Below, piece by piece: positions 16,793 through 25,575 of a stretch of DNA of 64,000 bases. The stretch covers positions 1 through 64,000 of the forward strand of contig NZ_JAWDIR010000043.1 of the NCBI RefSeq assembly GCF_046156265.1, read 5' to 3'. The translations under genes were made by a program, and so were the position numbers. Source of the DNA: CAMDHY01 sp046156265 (lineage in GTDB: Bacteria > Pseudomonadota > Alphaproteobacteria > Rhizobiales > Segnochrobactraceae). The first letter of the stretch is position 1. Each line of letters opens with the position of its first letter. The notes under the pieces are model-generated. The model made no database searches. It saw nothing but the letters and a program-made list of their open reading frames with translations, and was not told the origin of the DNA.

Positions 16793-17517
16793 AGTTCGAC
16801 TTCCATCCCGCCCACCTGGTCGCCTTCGCGCGACGCGAAATCGGCGTGCTGTCGATCGTCTTCGCCATCGCGCTGGCGCTCCTCGCGTTCCTGGGGCTCG
16901 CCGACGAGGTGATGGAGGGCGAGACCGGCGCGTTCGACGAGGCGTTGCTGCTGGCGCTGCGGACGTCGACGGATACCCACGACCCGCTCGGCCCACGCTG
17001 GCTCGAGCAGGCGGCCGGGGACATCACGGCGCTCGGTGGCGTCACGGTACTGGCACTGATCACGCTGGGCGCGATCGGCTTCCTGCTCGCCGACGGCAAG
17101 CCGCGCACGGCGATGCTGGTGATCGCCTCCGTCGGCGGCGGCACGCTGCTGTCGACGCTCCTGAAGCTCGGCTATGCCCGGCCGCGCCCGGACCTCGTTC
17201 CACATGGGGTCGAGGTCTACACCGCGAGCTTCCCGAGTGGGCACGCCCTCGGGGCGGCGGTGGTGTTCCTGACGCTCGGCGGGCTGCTGTCGTGGTCGCA
17301 GCCGAGCCGCCGCATCAAGATCTACATTCTGTCGATGGCGGTGGTGCTGACGATCCTGGTCGGCGTCAGCCGCGTCTATCTCGGCGTCCACTGGCCGACC
17401 GACGTGCTCGCGGGCTGGGCGATCGGCGCCGCCTGGGCGCTCGCCTGGTCAGGGATCGCCCTTGTGGTGGCCCGGCGCAGTCGTCCGGCGCCGCCCGGCG
17501 AGGGGCCGGCCGGCTGA
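16789..17517 (+). CDS. PAP2-family membrane phosphatase
   Basis: A 242-residue membrane protein with about six hydrophobic segments and the three PAP2 motifs: KLGYARPRPD, ASFPSGHALGA and SRVYLGVHWPTDVLAGW. These form the acid phosphatase active site facing the periplasm. It probably acts on phosphatidic acid, undecaprenyl pyrophosphate or similar lipids. The start is TTG 16789, overlapping the upstream TGA as TTGA with AGGAGA before it, so translation is likely coupled to the GreA-like gene. Confidence 0.88.
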   Translation: MKFDFHPAHLVAFARREIGVLSIVFAIALALLAFLGLADEVMEGETGAFDEALLLALRTSTDTHDPLGPRWLEQAAGDITALGGVTVLALITLGAIGFLLADGKPRTAMLVIASVGGGTLLSTLLKLGYARPRPDLVPHGVEVYTASFPSGHALGAAVVFLTLGGLLSWSQPSRRIKIYILSMAVVLTILVGVSRVYLGVHWPTDVLAGWAIGAAWALAWSGIALVVARRSRPAPPGEGPAG

Positions 17518-17609
17518 GCGGGGGCGGTCTGTCGGGAGACGGGTCGGCCGGCTGAGGTCGGCCGTTCTATCGCGGAGCCCACCGGCGGACGGGCGGTTGT
17601 CGGGCCGTT

Positions 17610-17631
17610 CCCGCCGGCAACGGCCGGCGGG
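17610..17631. terminator. Stem-loop between PAP2 and FYDLN genes
   Basis: CCCGCCGG and CCGGCGGG form an 8-bp stem between the convergent genes. No T-run is present, so assignment is by position. Confidence 0.35.
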
Positions 17632-17642
17632 TGGGGGAGCAA

Positions 17643-18023
17643 TCAGCGCTCTTCTTCGTCCTCGACGTCGCCGATGATGTCGGCGACGTCGTCGTCGCCT
17701 TCTTCCTCTTCGAGGAACTCGTCCTCGCCGGGGTCGATCTCGGCGATCTCCTCCGGATCGATGTCGTCGACGACCTCTCCGCCGCTCGCTTCGGCGTCGG
17801 CCTCTTCGAGGCTGACGAGCTCGACGTCACCGACCACCTCGTCGACTTCGACCTCCTCGATCGGGACGACCACCTTGGCAAGCTTCTCCGGGCGCACCGC
17901 CGGCTGCCCGGCGTCGAACGTCGTGCCGCACTTCGGGCACAGGATCGGGCTGCGATTGAGGTCGTAGTACTTGGTGCCGCAGCTGGGGCAGAGCCGCTTC
18001 ACCCCAAGTTCCGGTTTTGCCAC
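17643..18023 (-). CDS. FYDLN acid domain protein (TIGR02300 family)
   Basis: A 126-residue protein with an N-terminal zinc-ribbon-like part (CPSCGTKYYDLNRSPILCPKCGTTFD, two C-x2-C pairs) and a long, extremely acidic tail rich in Asp and Glu. This architecture is diagnostic of the TIGR02300 family, which is confined to Alphaproteobacteria, and is one of the best taxonomic markers in the window. The function is unknown; the ribbon and acidic tail suggest nucleic acid or protein contacts. Confidence 0.93.
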   Translation of the reverse strand: MAKPELGVKRLCPSCGTKYYDLNRSPILCPKCGTTFDAGQPAVRPEKLAKVVVPIEEVEVDEVVGDVELVSLEEADAEASGGEVVDDIDPEEIAEIDPGEDEFLEEEEGDDDVADIIGDVEDEEER

Positions 18024-18251
18024 GTCGCGCGCCTCGCGGTGTCATGAAAGCGGGGTCCCCATACAGGCGGGCGGGCGGCTTTGTCAAAGCGGAATGCGGA
18101 ACGGCACCGACGGGGCCGAAATGCCGCCACTCCGGCGGCTTTCGCGCACGCGGCGCCCCGGGCCGCCGCGCCGCCCGAACAGCGGAAAACGCCGCATCGT
18201 AAGCGGTTCTCACGACAGCGCCGAGAGGCGGTCATCGAGCGTCGCGACCGA

Positions 18252-18279
18252 TTGACATTGGCAATAACAATTATAGTCT
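18252..18279 (+). promoter_or_regulatory. Promoter of the TRAP operon with an overlapping MarR-type operator
   Basis: TTGACA (18252-18257) is followed by A+T-rich DNA with a -10 candidate TAGTCT (18274-18279, spacer 16). A 17-bp imperfect palindrome TGACATTGGCAATAACA (18253-18269) covers the -35 and spacer. It shares 12 of 17 positions with the palindrome in front of the enoyl-CoA hydratase gene (25576-25592). The rest of the 377-base gap shows nothing recognisable. Confidence 0.6.
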
Positions 18280-18400
18280 AGCCCAAAGACCGCGGGCCGC
18301 ACCGGATGTTCCGGAATGCGAGGACGTCCGCCGCGCCGAGGCGCGGGGCGATCCGCCCGCCGCCCCCGAGGACGGGGGCCGCCAGAGGAGGAGCGACAGG

Positions 18401-19456
18401 ATGACGACGATCTTCAGCACCCGTGCGATTCTCAAGTCGACCGTGCTCGGCCTCGGGGCCGCCGCGCTGTCTCTCGCCCTCGGCGTCGGTGGCGCGGCCG
18501 CCCAGGACGTGACGCTCAAGCTTCACCAGTTCCTGCCCGCCCAGGCGCCGGTTCCGGCCGGCGTGCTGGTGCCGTGGATGGAGGCGATCGAGAAGGAATC
18601 CGACGGCCGCATCAAGTTCGAGCACTATCCGGCGATGCAGCTCGGCGGGAAGCCCGGCGAGCTCTACGACCAGGTCGTGGACGGCGTCGCCGATGTCGTT
18701 TGGACGCTGCCGGGCTACACGCCGGGCCGATTCCCGCAGAGCGAGGTCTTCGAGCTGCCGTTCATGATCAAGGATGCCGAGGGAGCTTCCCGCGCCTACT
18801 GGCAGCTCGGCGAGAAGCACATGTTCGACACGGACTTCAAGGACGTGAAGATCATTGGCCTGTGGACGCACGGGCCGGGCCTGATCCACTCGAAGACGCC
18901 GATCACCACCGTCGCGGACCTGAAGGGCGTGAAGCTGCGCGCGCCGACCCGCGTCACCAACATGATGGCGACCTCGCTCGGCGCGACGCCGGTCGGCATG
19001 CCGGTGCCGGCGGTGCCGGAGGCGCTGTCGAAGGGCGTCATCGACGCCACCATCCTGCCGTGGGAAGTCACGGCGTCGATCAAGTCGTCCGAGCTCGTGA
19101 AGAACCACACCGAGTTCCCCGGCGCGCCGCTCTACACGGCGACCTTCATCCTGGCGATGAACAAGGACGTCTACGAGGGCCTGCCGGCAGACCTCAAGGC
19201 GGTGATCGACGCCAACTCCGGCCTCGAGTTCTCGGCGGAGGCCGGGCGCGTCAGCCAGGCGGCTGACGACGGAGCCCGCCAGCTGGCGGTCAATCTCGGC
19301 AACACCATCATCGAGCTGACGCCCGAGCAGATCGCCGAGTGGAAGACGGCGGCGCAGCCGACGATCGACACCTGGGTCAAGGAGATGTCGGACAAGGGCA
19401 TCGATGGACAGGCGCTCCTCGACGAGGCGCGCGCCGCCATCGCCGCCGGCAACTGA
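18401..19456 (+). CDS. TRAP transporter solute-binding protein (DctP family)
   Basis: A 351-residue periplasmic protein with a signal peptide ending AAAQ. The TRAP DctP fold is shown by LHQFLPAQAPVPAGVLVPWMEAIEKESDGRIKFEHYPAMQLGG, GYTPGRFPQSEVFELPF, the carboxylate-binding region DLKGVKLRAPTRVTNMMATSLGATPVGMP and AVPEALSKGVIDA. The conserved arginine in KLRAPTRVT normally salt-bridges a substrate carboxylate. With the CoA ligase genes nearby the ligand is probably an aromatic acid such as coumarate or ferulate, as for the TarPQM system of Rhodopseudomonas palustris; this ligand is inferred from context. Confidence 0.92.
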   Translation: MTTIFSTRAILKSTVLGLGAAALSLALGVGGAAAQDVTLKLHQFLPAQAPVPAGVLVPWMEAIEKESDGRIKFEHYPAMQLGGKPGELYDQVVDGVADVVWTLPGYTPGRFPQSEVFELPFMIKDAEGASRAYWQLGEKHMFDTDFKDVKIIGLWTHGPGLIHSKTPITTVADLKGVKLRAPTRVTNMMATSLGATPVGMPVPAVPEALSKGVIDATILPWEVTASIKSSELVKNHTEFPGAPLYTATFILAMNKDVYEGLPADLKAVIDANSGLEFSAEAGRVSQAADDGARQLAVNLGNTIIELTPEQIAEWKTAAQPTIDTWVKEMSDKGIDGQALLDEARAAIAAGN

Positions 19457-19476
19457 ACCCTGCGTCGCAAGCGCGT

Positions 19477-19498
19477 GGGGCGCCGGTGACGGCGCCCC
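19477..19498 (+). promoter_or_regulatory. Intercistronic hairpin between the TRAP binding protein and small membrane subunit
   Basis: GGGGCGCCG and CGGCGCCCC form a perfect 9-bp stem with a GTGA loop, about 20 bases after the binding protein stop and before the dctQ ribosome binding site. Such hairpins usually protect the upstream mRNA, giving excess binding protein over membrane subunits. Confidence 0.6.
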
Positions 19499-19518
19499 GA
19501 GAGGAGTGGGGACGGGCG

Positions 19519-20043
19519 ATGCGGCGGTTCGTCGACCGACTGGCGCTGGCCGCGGCGGCCGCGGGGGGCGTCGTTCTCGTCGCCCTCGTGGTGATGACCT
19601 GCGTCAGCATCAGCGGGCGGGCGCTGATCGGCCTCGGCCTCGGGCCGGTGCCTGGCGACTTCGAGCTGCTCGAGGCCGGCATCGCCTTCGCCGTCTTCGC
19701 CTTCCTGCCGCTCTGCCAGTTGCGGGCCGGGCACGCCACCGTCGACGTCTTCACGAGCGTGATGTCGGCCGGCACCAACCGCGTCCTCATCGCCCTCTGG
19801 GAGACGGTGGCGGCCGCCGTCCTCGCTCTCATCGCCTGGCGGCTCGGCGCCGGCCTCGTCCAGAAGTTCGGCAACGGCGAGACGACGTTTCTCCTGCAGT
19901 TCCCCGTCTGGTGGGCCTACGCCGCCTGCATGGTCCCGGCCGTCGTGGCGGTGATCGTCGCCGCCTGGTCCGCCGCCGACCGGGTGCGGGCCGCCTTCAC
20001 CGGACGCGACACCCGTCCGATCAGCGCGGAGTCGGCCCATTGA
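19519..20043 (+). CDS. TRAP transporter small permease (DctQ family)
   Basis: A 174-residue protein with four membrane segments, the standard DctQ layout. Typical features are VSISGRALIGLGLGPVPGDFELLEAGIAFAVFAFLPLCQLRAGHATVDVF and the last helix WWAYAACMVPAVVAVIVAAW. ATG 19519 follows GAGGAGTGGGGA. Its stop overlaps the next gene by four bases (TTGA). It forms the membrane complex with the large permease. Confidence 0.9.
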   Translation: MRRFVDRLALAAAAAGGVVLVALVVMTCVSISGRALIGLGLGPVPGDFELLEAGIAFAVFAFLPLCQLRAGHATVDVFTSVMSAGTNRVLIALWETVAAAVLALIAWRLGAGLVQKFGNGETTFLLQFPVWWAYAACMVPAVVAVIVAAWSAADRVRAAFTGRDTRPISAESAH

Positions 20044-21353
20044 GCGCCGTCGAGATCGGCCTCTGGTCGTTCCCCGTCCTCCTCCTCATCATCTTCCTGC
20101 GCGCCCCGATCGGGCTCGCCATGCTGCTCTGCGGCATCGGCGGCATGTGGCTGGTCACCGGCAGCCCGAACATCGTGCTCGCCAAGCTGAAGACGGAGAC
20201 CTACTCGACCTTCTCGAGCTACTCCCTGTCGATCGTCCCGATTTTCCTGCTGATGGGCCACCTCGCGGGCATCGGCGGCATGAGCCGGGCGCTGTTCAAG
20301 GCGGCGGAGGCCTTTCTCGGGCACTACCGCGGCGGCACCGCCATGGCGGCCGTCGGCGCCTGCGCCGGCTTCGGCTCGATCTGCGGATCGTCGCTCGCGA
20401 CCGCAGCGACGATGGCGCAGGTGGCGCTGCCGGAGCTCCGCCGCGCCGGTTACGCCGGTGGCCTCTCGACGGCGACGCTCGCGGCCGGCGGAACGCTGGG
20501 CATCCTCATCCCACCCTCGGTGATCCTCGTCGTCTATGCGACGCTGACCGAGCAGAACATCGCCAAACTGTTCCTCGCCGCCTTCATCCCCGGCATCCTG
20601 GCCGCCCTCGGCTACGTGCTCGTCATCGCGCTCTACGTCCGGCTCTATCCGGAGAGCGCCGGCCGCCAGCCACGCATGGCCTTTCCGGAGCGCTGGCGGG
20701 CGCTCGCGGCGGTGTGGCCGGTGATGCTGGTCTTCGTCGCGGTGGTCGGCGGCATCTACACGGGCGTCTTCACGCCGACGGAAGGCGCTTCGGTCGGCGC
20801 TCTCGGTACCGGCATCATCGCCTTCGTGTCCGGCGAACTCACCTGGGCGAAGTTCTGGCAGGCGATCATGGCGACGGCCGTCGGCACGGCAATGATCTTC
20901 TTCATCGTTCTGGGCGCCGCCTTCTTCAACGCCTTCCTGGCGCTCACCCAGGTGCCGCAGCTGATCTCGACCTTCGTCATCGAGCAGGGCTACGGGCCGT
21001 GGCTGGTCCTGACGATCATCCTTCTGCTGTACCTCGTGCTCGGATGCGTGATGGACAGCCTGTCGATGATCCTGCTGACCGTGCCGATCTTCTTCCCGAT
21101 GATGACGAGCCTCGACTTCGGCATGAGCCAGGAGCACATGGCGATCTGGTTCGGCATCCTCGTGCTGATCGTCGTCGAGGTCGGGCTGATCACGCCACCG
21201 GTCGGGCTCAACCTGTTTGTCATCAATGCGATGGACCGCAATACGCCGATCCGGGAGACCTACCAGGCGGTGATGTTCTTCGTCGGAACGGACATCGTGC
21301 GGGTCGCGATCCTTGCGGCCTTTCCGTCGATCACGCTGTTCCTGCTGACGTGA
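20040..21353 (+). CDS. TRAP transporter large permease (DctM family)
   Basis: A 437-residue integral membrane protein of the DctM subunit family with about twelve helices. Family marks include FLLMGHLAGIGGMSRALFKAAEAFLGHYRGGTAMAAVGACAGFGSICGSSLATAATMAQVALPELRRAGYAGGLSTATLAAGGTLGILIPPS and the second-half LGCVMDSLSMILLTVPIFFP. It starts at TTG 20040, overlapping dctQ. It catalyses sodium-driven uptake of the solute delivered by the binding protein. Confidence 0.92.
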   Translation: MSAVEIGLWSFPVLLLIIFLRAPIGLAMLLCGIGGMWLVTGSPNIVLAKLKTETYSTFSSYSLSIVPIFLLMGHLAGIGGMSRALFKAAEAFLGHYRGGTAMAAVGACAGFGSICGSSLATAATMAQVALPELRRAGYAGGLSTATLAAGGTLGILIPPSVILVVYATLTEQNIAKLFLAAFIPGILAALGYVLVIALYVRLYPESAGRQPRMAFPERWRALAAVWPVMLVFVAVVGGIYTGVFTPTEGASVGALGTGIIAFVSGELTWAKFWQAIMATAVGTAMIFFIVLGAAFFNAFLALTQVPQLISTFVIEQGYGPWLVLTIILLLYLVLGCVMDSLSMILLTVPIFFPMMTSLDFGMSQEHMAIWFGILVLIVVEVGLITPPVGLNLFVINAMDRNTPIRETYQAVMFFVGTDIVRVAILAAFPSITLFLLT

Positions 21354-21360
21354 GGGAGCG

Positions 21361-21843
21361 ATGAAGGGGGCGATGGCCGATCCACCGGGGGAGAAGGGCA
21401 CGCAGGACGGCACCGTGTCCGACGCCCGCCTCGAGCAGTTCACCGGCTATCTGATGAAGCGCGCCTTCAACGTCGTGCAGTCGGACCTCGCCCGCGTGCT
21501 CGAGCCGTTCGGGCTCAGGATGCTGTCGTTCTCGACGCTGATCGTGGTGATCGACAATCCCGACATCACCCAGACGCAGCTCGCCCAGGCGCTGTCGGTC
21601 GAGCGTTCGAACATCGTCGTGGTGCTCGACGCACTCGAAGAGGCGGGCCTCCTCAACCGCAACCCGGTGCCGCGCAATCGCCGCGCCTATGCGCTGCGGG
21701 CGACGCTCGCCGGCCAGCGTCTGGCGGAGAAGGCGAGACGCGCGGTGGCGGAGCATGAGGCGAGGCTCTTCGGCACTCTCTCGGCGGAGGAGCACGCCGT
21801 GCTGCGGGGGGCCCTGTCGAGCCTGAAGTCGGCGGCCGTCTGA
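21361..21843 (+). CDS. MarR-family regulator, CouR/FerC-like
   Basis: A 160-residue MarR regulator. The winged helix-turn-helix is in LSFSTLIVVIDNPDITQTQLAQALSVERSNIVVVLDALEEAGLLNRNPVPRNRRAYALRATLAG. It starts 7 bases after the permease stop, so it is the last gene of the TRAP operon. MarR proteins beside hydroxycinnamoyl-CoA genes (CouR, FerC) are released from DNA by the CoA thioester. Here the two related palindromes at 18253-18269 and 25576-25592 are likely targets, giving negative autoregulation plus control of the convergent catabolic genes. Effector identity is inference. Confidence 0.85.
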   Translation: MKGAMADPPGEKGTQDGTVSDARLEQFTGYLMKRAFNVVQSDLARVLEPFGLRMLSFSTLIVVIDNPDITQTQLAQALSVERSNIVVVLDALEEAGLLNRNPVPRNRRAYALRATLAGQRLAEKARRAVAEHEARLFGTLSAEEHAVLRGALSSLKSAAV

Positions 21844-21862
21844 ACGCGGAGCGTGCCGGCGC

Positions 21863-22744
21863 TCAGGCGGCCCCGATGGCGCCGAGCAGTCGCAGCGCGT
21901 TTTCCTTCAGGATGAGCGGCCGCACCTCGTCGCGGAACGGCGCCTTGTCGAAGGCGTCGAGCCACTTCTCCGGGGCGATCATCGGCCAATCGGAGCCGAA
22001 CAGCATCTTCTTCTTGAGGATGGTGTTGGCGTAACGGACGAGAATTTCGGGGAAGTATTTCGGCGACCAGCCCGACAGGTCGATGTAGACGTTCGGCTTG
22101 TGGGTCGCCACCGCGAGCGCCTCCTCCTGCCAGGGGAAGGAGGGGTGGGCGAGGATGATCGGCATGTCGGGAAAGTCGACGGCGACGTCGTCGATGTACA
22201 TCGGGTTCGAATACTTGAGCCGCATGCCGTTGCCGCCGGGCATGCCGGCACCGACGCCGGTCTGGCCGGTGTGGAAGAGCGCGGGCTTGCCAGTCTCGGC
22301 GATCGCCTCGTAGAGCGGCCAGGCCATGCGGTCGTTCGGGAAGAAGCCCTGCATCGTCGGGTGGAACTTGAAGCCCTGGATGCCGTGGTCGCGCACCAGG
22401 GTGCGCGCCTCCCACGCCCCGAGCTTGCCCTTGTGCGGGTCGATCGAGGCGAAAGGGATCAGGATGTCGGCGTGGCGGGCGGCGGCCTCCGCCACTTCCT
22501 CGTTGCGGTAGCGCCGGTAGCCGGTCTCGCGCTCGGCATCGACGGGGAATATCACCGCGGCGATGTTCTGGGCGCGGTAGTGGGCGGCCGTCTCGTCGAT
22601 GGTCGGCGGATGGGCCCAGGGCGCGCCGAAGTACTTTGCCATCGCCGTCTGCAGGTCGTCGTAGCCGTCGTCGGCATGGTGGCCGCACGGCTCCTCGGCG
22701 TGGGTGTGGAAGTCGATGGCGCGGACCGCCGCAAAATCGACCAT
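21863..22744 (-). CDS. Amidohydrolase family 2 (ACMSD-like) metal enzyme
   Basis: A 293-residue TIM-barrel amidohydrolase. Metal-site motifs are the N-terminal DFHTHAE (H-x-H), the mid-barrel GFKFHPT, HTGQTG, LAHPSFPW and the late Asp in LLFGSDWP. Family 2 includes decarboxylases, hydrolases and retro-aldol-type enzymes acting on aromatic-derived acids. It lies 20 bases downstream of the CoA ligase gene and is likely cotranscribed with it. Members are recurrent in cinnamate-type gene clusters, so it may process a product of the ligase/hydratase pair. The start is ATG 22744. Confidence 0.85.
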   Translation of the reverse strand: MVDFAAVRAIDFHTHAEEPCGHHADDGYDDLQTAMAKYFGAPWAHPPTIDETAAHYRAQNIAAVIFPVDAERETGYRRYRNEEVAEAAARHADILIPFASIDPHKGKLGAWEARTLVRDHGIQGFKFHPTMQGFFPNDRMAWPLYEAIAETGKPALFHTGQTGVGAGMPGGNGMRLKYSNPMYIDDVAVDFPDMPIILAHPSFPWQEEALAVATHKPNVYIDLSGWSPKYFPEILVRYANTILKKKMLFGSDWPMIAPEKWLDAFDKAPFRDEVRPLILKENALRLLGAIGAA

Positions 22745-22764
22745 GGCCGTCTCCTTCGGGTGCG

Positions 22765-24588
22765 TCAGCCGCGGACGACGGCCGGATCGGCGTCGTCGTA
22801 GAGGCGGTCGAGCAGCGCCGCCCGCCGTTTCAGCACGTTGGCGACATTGAGCGAGCCCTTGTCGGTAATCTCGTGGCCGGCGACCGACGGCGGCTCGGAG
22901 AGGATCAGCGCGCGAGCGATGCGGCGCGACGAGCCCGTCGCTTCGGCGTTGATCAGGATGAGGCGCTCGGCGACGGCCTGCTGCAGGGCGGCGTCGACGA
23001 TCGCGCCGTCGGTCGCCACGAGGCCTTCCGCCAGGGCGCGATCCGGGAAGACGAGAAGGCCGATCTCCGACCGGTCGTGGCCGCAGACGACGACGTCGGC
23101 GGCGACGCCGCGCAGCTCGCGCATCGCGTCGAGACGGAGGCGTCCGACGTGGACCCAGGTGCCGGTTGAGAGCTTGAAGTCCTCGCCGACGCGGCCGTCG
23201 AAGACGAGGCCGCGCGCCGCGTCCTGCGGATCGGCAAAGCGGACGGCGTCGCCGGTGAACAGGAAGCCGTCCTCGTCGAAGGCGCTCGCGGAGCGCTCGG
23301 GATCGTCGAGATAGCCGCGCATGACGTTCGGCCCGCGCACGCGCATCTCGCAGCGCATGTCGGCGTCGGGGACGAGCTTCACCTCGACGCCCGGCAGCGG
23401 CACGCCGATGATGCCGGAGCGTCCGACGGGCTCCTGCACCATCACGCAAGACGGTGCCGTCTCGGTCATGCCCCAGCTCGAGGCCATCAGCGGCAGGCGA
23501 CCGCTCTCCTCGAGACAGTACTGCTCGAGCTTCTCCCAGATCGGCGCCGCCATCGAGGCACCCGCGTAGAACAGCAGGTCGAGGTCGCCGAAGAAGCGCC
23601 GGCGCAGCGCCTTGTCCTTCTCCGCCGCTGCCACCAGCAGCGCATAGGCGACGGGCACGTTGAACGAGAGGGTGCCGGCGTGGGCGAGGATGTTCTCGCA
23701 GGTTCGCGCGAAGCCGGCGGGTGTCGGCTTGCCGTCGTCGATGTAGAGGCTGCCGCCGTGCGAGAGAACGAGGTTGACGTTCTTGCTGCCGCCGAAGACG
23801 TGGTTCCACGGCAGCCAGTCGAGCAGGCGCGGCGGCCGGTCGGCGAGGAAGGGCCAGGCGGCGGCGATCTGCGCCTGGTTGACGCACATCATGCCATGGG
23901 TGGTGACGACGCCCTTCGGGGCGGAGGACGAGCCGGAGGTGAAGAGGATCTTCGCCACCGTGTCGTGCCCGACGGCAGCGTGGGCGGCGTCGACATCGGC
24001 GGCCGCGTCGCCGGCGAGCAGCCTGTCGAAAGCCGTCACCGGCCGGCCGGCGCCGTCGCCGTCGACGGCGACGATCTCGACGCCGGCGAGTTCCGGCGTC
24101 GCCAGCGCCTGGGCGAAGGGTGCGGCCTTCCCGACGAAGGCCATCTGCGGGCGCACCTTGGCGAGGACGCCGGCGAGGCGATCGGCGGCCTCGGGCATGC
24201 GGCCGTACTGTTCGGCGATCGGCACGGCGACGGCGCCGACATACTGCGCGGCGAGCGACAGGATCAGGTGGTCGACGCCGTTGCCGGAGAGGAAGGCGAT
24301 GCGACCGCCGGCGCCAAGACCGCGGCCGAGGAGGGCGGCGCCGACCGCACGCACCTCCTGCAGCAACTCGGCATAGGTGACGGTGCGCCAGCCGGCGCCG
24401 GAGCGCTCGGCGACGGCGACGCGGTCCGGCGCGGCCGCCGCCCAGTGATCGAGCCAGGCGCCGACGCTTCCGGCGACCGCGCCGATCTCATGTGGCGCGC
24501 GCAGGATCAGCGTGCCGTCCGGGCGACGTTCGACGTTCACCTGCTGAGGGCGAAACCTTGCCTCGTTCAATCCGCCGCGACGGTGCAC
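22765..24588 (-). CDS. Feruloyl-CoA synthase-type acyl-CoA ligase
   Basis: A 607-residue AMP-forming ligase of the feruloyl-CoA synthase family (usual length 590-630). It has the family N-terminus (VNVERRPDGTLILRAP then WLDHWAAAAPDRVAVAER), the P-loop-like TSGSSSAPKGVVTTHGMM, the adenylate motif SSWGMTETAPSC and the C-terminal hinge FKLSTGTWVHVGRLRLDAM followed by EITDKGSLNVANVLKRRAALLDRLY. It activates a phenylpropenoic or related aromatic acid with ATP and CoA. The start is GTG 24588, preceded by GGGAGG. Confidence 0.9.
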   Translation of the reverse strand: MHRRGGLNEARFRPQQVNVERRPDGTLILRAPHEIGAVAGSVGAWLDHWAAAAPDRVAVAERSGAGWRTVTYAELLQEVRAVGAALLGRGLGAGGRIAFLSGNGVDHLILSLAAQYVGAVAVPIAEQYGRMPEAADRLAGVLAKVRPQMAFVGKAAPFAQALATPELAGVEIVAVDGDGAGRPVTAFDRLLAGDAAADVDAAHAAVGHDTVAKILFTSGSSSAPKGVVTTHGMMCVNQAQIAAAWPFLADRPPRLLDWLPWNHVFGGSKNVNLVLSHGGSLYIDDGKPTPAGFARTCENILAHAGTLSFNVPVAYALLVAAAEKDKALRRRFFGDLDLLFYAGASMAAPIWEKLEQYCLEESGRLPLMASSWGMTETAPSCVMVQEPVGRSGIIGVPLPGVEVKLVPDADMRCEMRVRGPNVMRGYLDDPERSASAFDEDGFLFTGDAVRFADPQDAARGLVFDGRVGEDFKLSTGTWVHVGRLRLDAMRELRGVAADVVVCGHDRSEIGLLVFPDRALAEGLVATDGAIVDAALQQAVAERLILINAEATGSSRRIARALILSEPPSVAGHEITDKGSLNVANVLKRRAALLDRLYDDADPAVVRG

Positions 24589-24643
24589 GGCCCCCTCCCA
24601 TTGTTCACGGTTCTTGTGGTTGGTGTCGCTGAAGCCTCCCGGC

Positions 24644-25417
24644 TCAGCGGAAGGTCGGCGCGCGCTTCTCCAGGAACGCCCGCAGGCCCTCGACGGCGTC
24701 GGGGCTCGTCTGGGTGATGGCGGCGCACAGGCTCTCGGTGAACAGGCCGTCGGCGGTGGCCATGTCCGAGATGCGCGAGAGCGCCTGCACCATGATGTAG
24801 TTCGACAGCGGCGCGTTGCCGGCGATCTTGGCCGCCAGCTCGCGGGCGAGCGGCATCGCCTCGCCGGCGCCGACGGAATAGTGGGCGAGGCCGAGACGCA
24901 GGCCCTCGTCGGCGCCGTATTTCCGGCCGGTCAGCATCATCTCGATCATCCGGTCGGCGCCGAGGATGCGGCCGATGCGGACCGAGGCGCCGCCGCCGAC
25001 GAAGATGCCGCGCCGGCCTTCGGGCAGCTGGAAGATCACCGACGGCTCGGCGATGCGCACGTGCGTCGCCGCCGCGAGTTCGAGGCCACCGCCGATCACC
25101 GCGCCTTCCATCGCCGAGACGGTGACGAGGCCGCCGAACTGCACCGTCTCCATGACGCGATGCCAGTTGCGGGAATGGCGCATCGTCGTCTCGGCGTCGC
25201 GGGCGACGTGCTCCGACAGGTCGAGGCCCGAGCAGAAATGGCCGCCGCTGCCGGTCAGCACGACGACGCGGACGCCTTCGGGGGGGCGGGAATAGAAGCC
25301 GTCGATGGTGGCGAGCAGCGCGTCGCACATGGCGTTGCGCTTCTCCGGACGGCTCATCGTCAGGGTGGCGATGGGGCCGTCGACGGTGATGGCGAGGGGG
25401 CGGTCGGGGTCTGCCAT
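24644..25417 (-). CDS. Enoyl-CoA hydratase/isomerase (crotonase) family protein
   Basis: A 257-residue crotonase. The CoA-binding and oxyanion segments are RPEKRNAMCDALL, GHFCSGLDLSEH and EGAVIGGGLELAAATHVRIAEP. Both catalytic glutamates of true hydratases can be placed: Glu123 (QLPEG) and Glu149 (RMIEM). It is the first gene of the operon with the ligase and amidohydrolase, so it likely hydrates the unsaturated aromatic acyl-CoA and may also cleave it. It is divergent from the Pseudomonas Ech sequence type. ATG 25417 leaves an untranslated leader of about 165 bases. Confidence 0.88.
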   Translation of the reverse strand: MADPDRPLAITVDGPIATLTMSRPEKRNAMCDALLATIDGFYSRPPEGVRVVVLTGSGGHFCSGLDLSEHVARDAETTMRHSRNWHRVMETVQFGGLVTVSAMEGAVIGGGLELAAATHVRIAEPSVIFQLPEGRRGIFVGGGASVRIGRILGADRMIEMMLTGRKYGADEGLRLGLAHYSVGAGEAMPLARELAAKIAGNAPLSNYIMVQALSRISDMATADGLFTESLCAAITQTSPDAVEGLRAFLEKRAPTFR

Positions 25418-25575
25418 CGTCAGCAACCGTCGCCCATCCGGTCCGTCTTCCGGAAGCGAGAAGGTATGGGACAATGCGAGGGCAGGGCGGAGCGAGAGGG
25501 CGACGTCCGGGCGCCTGCCGCGGACCGTCTCGTCACCGCCGAGGATGTGGACCGTCGCATCCGGCCTCCCATAAC

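Noticed and set aside
19917..21443. 508-codon frame opposite the DctM gene
   Set aside because: No family features; the plus-strand permease is unambiguous.
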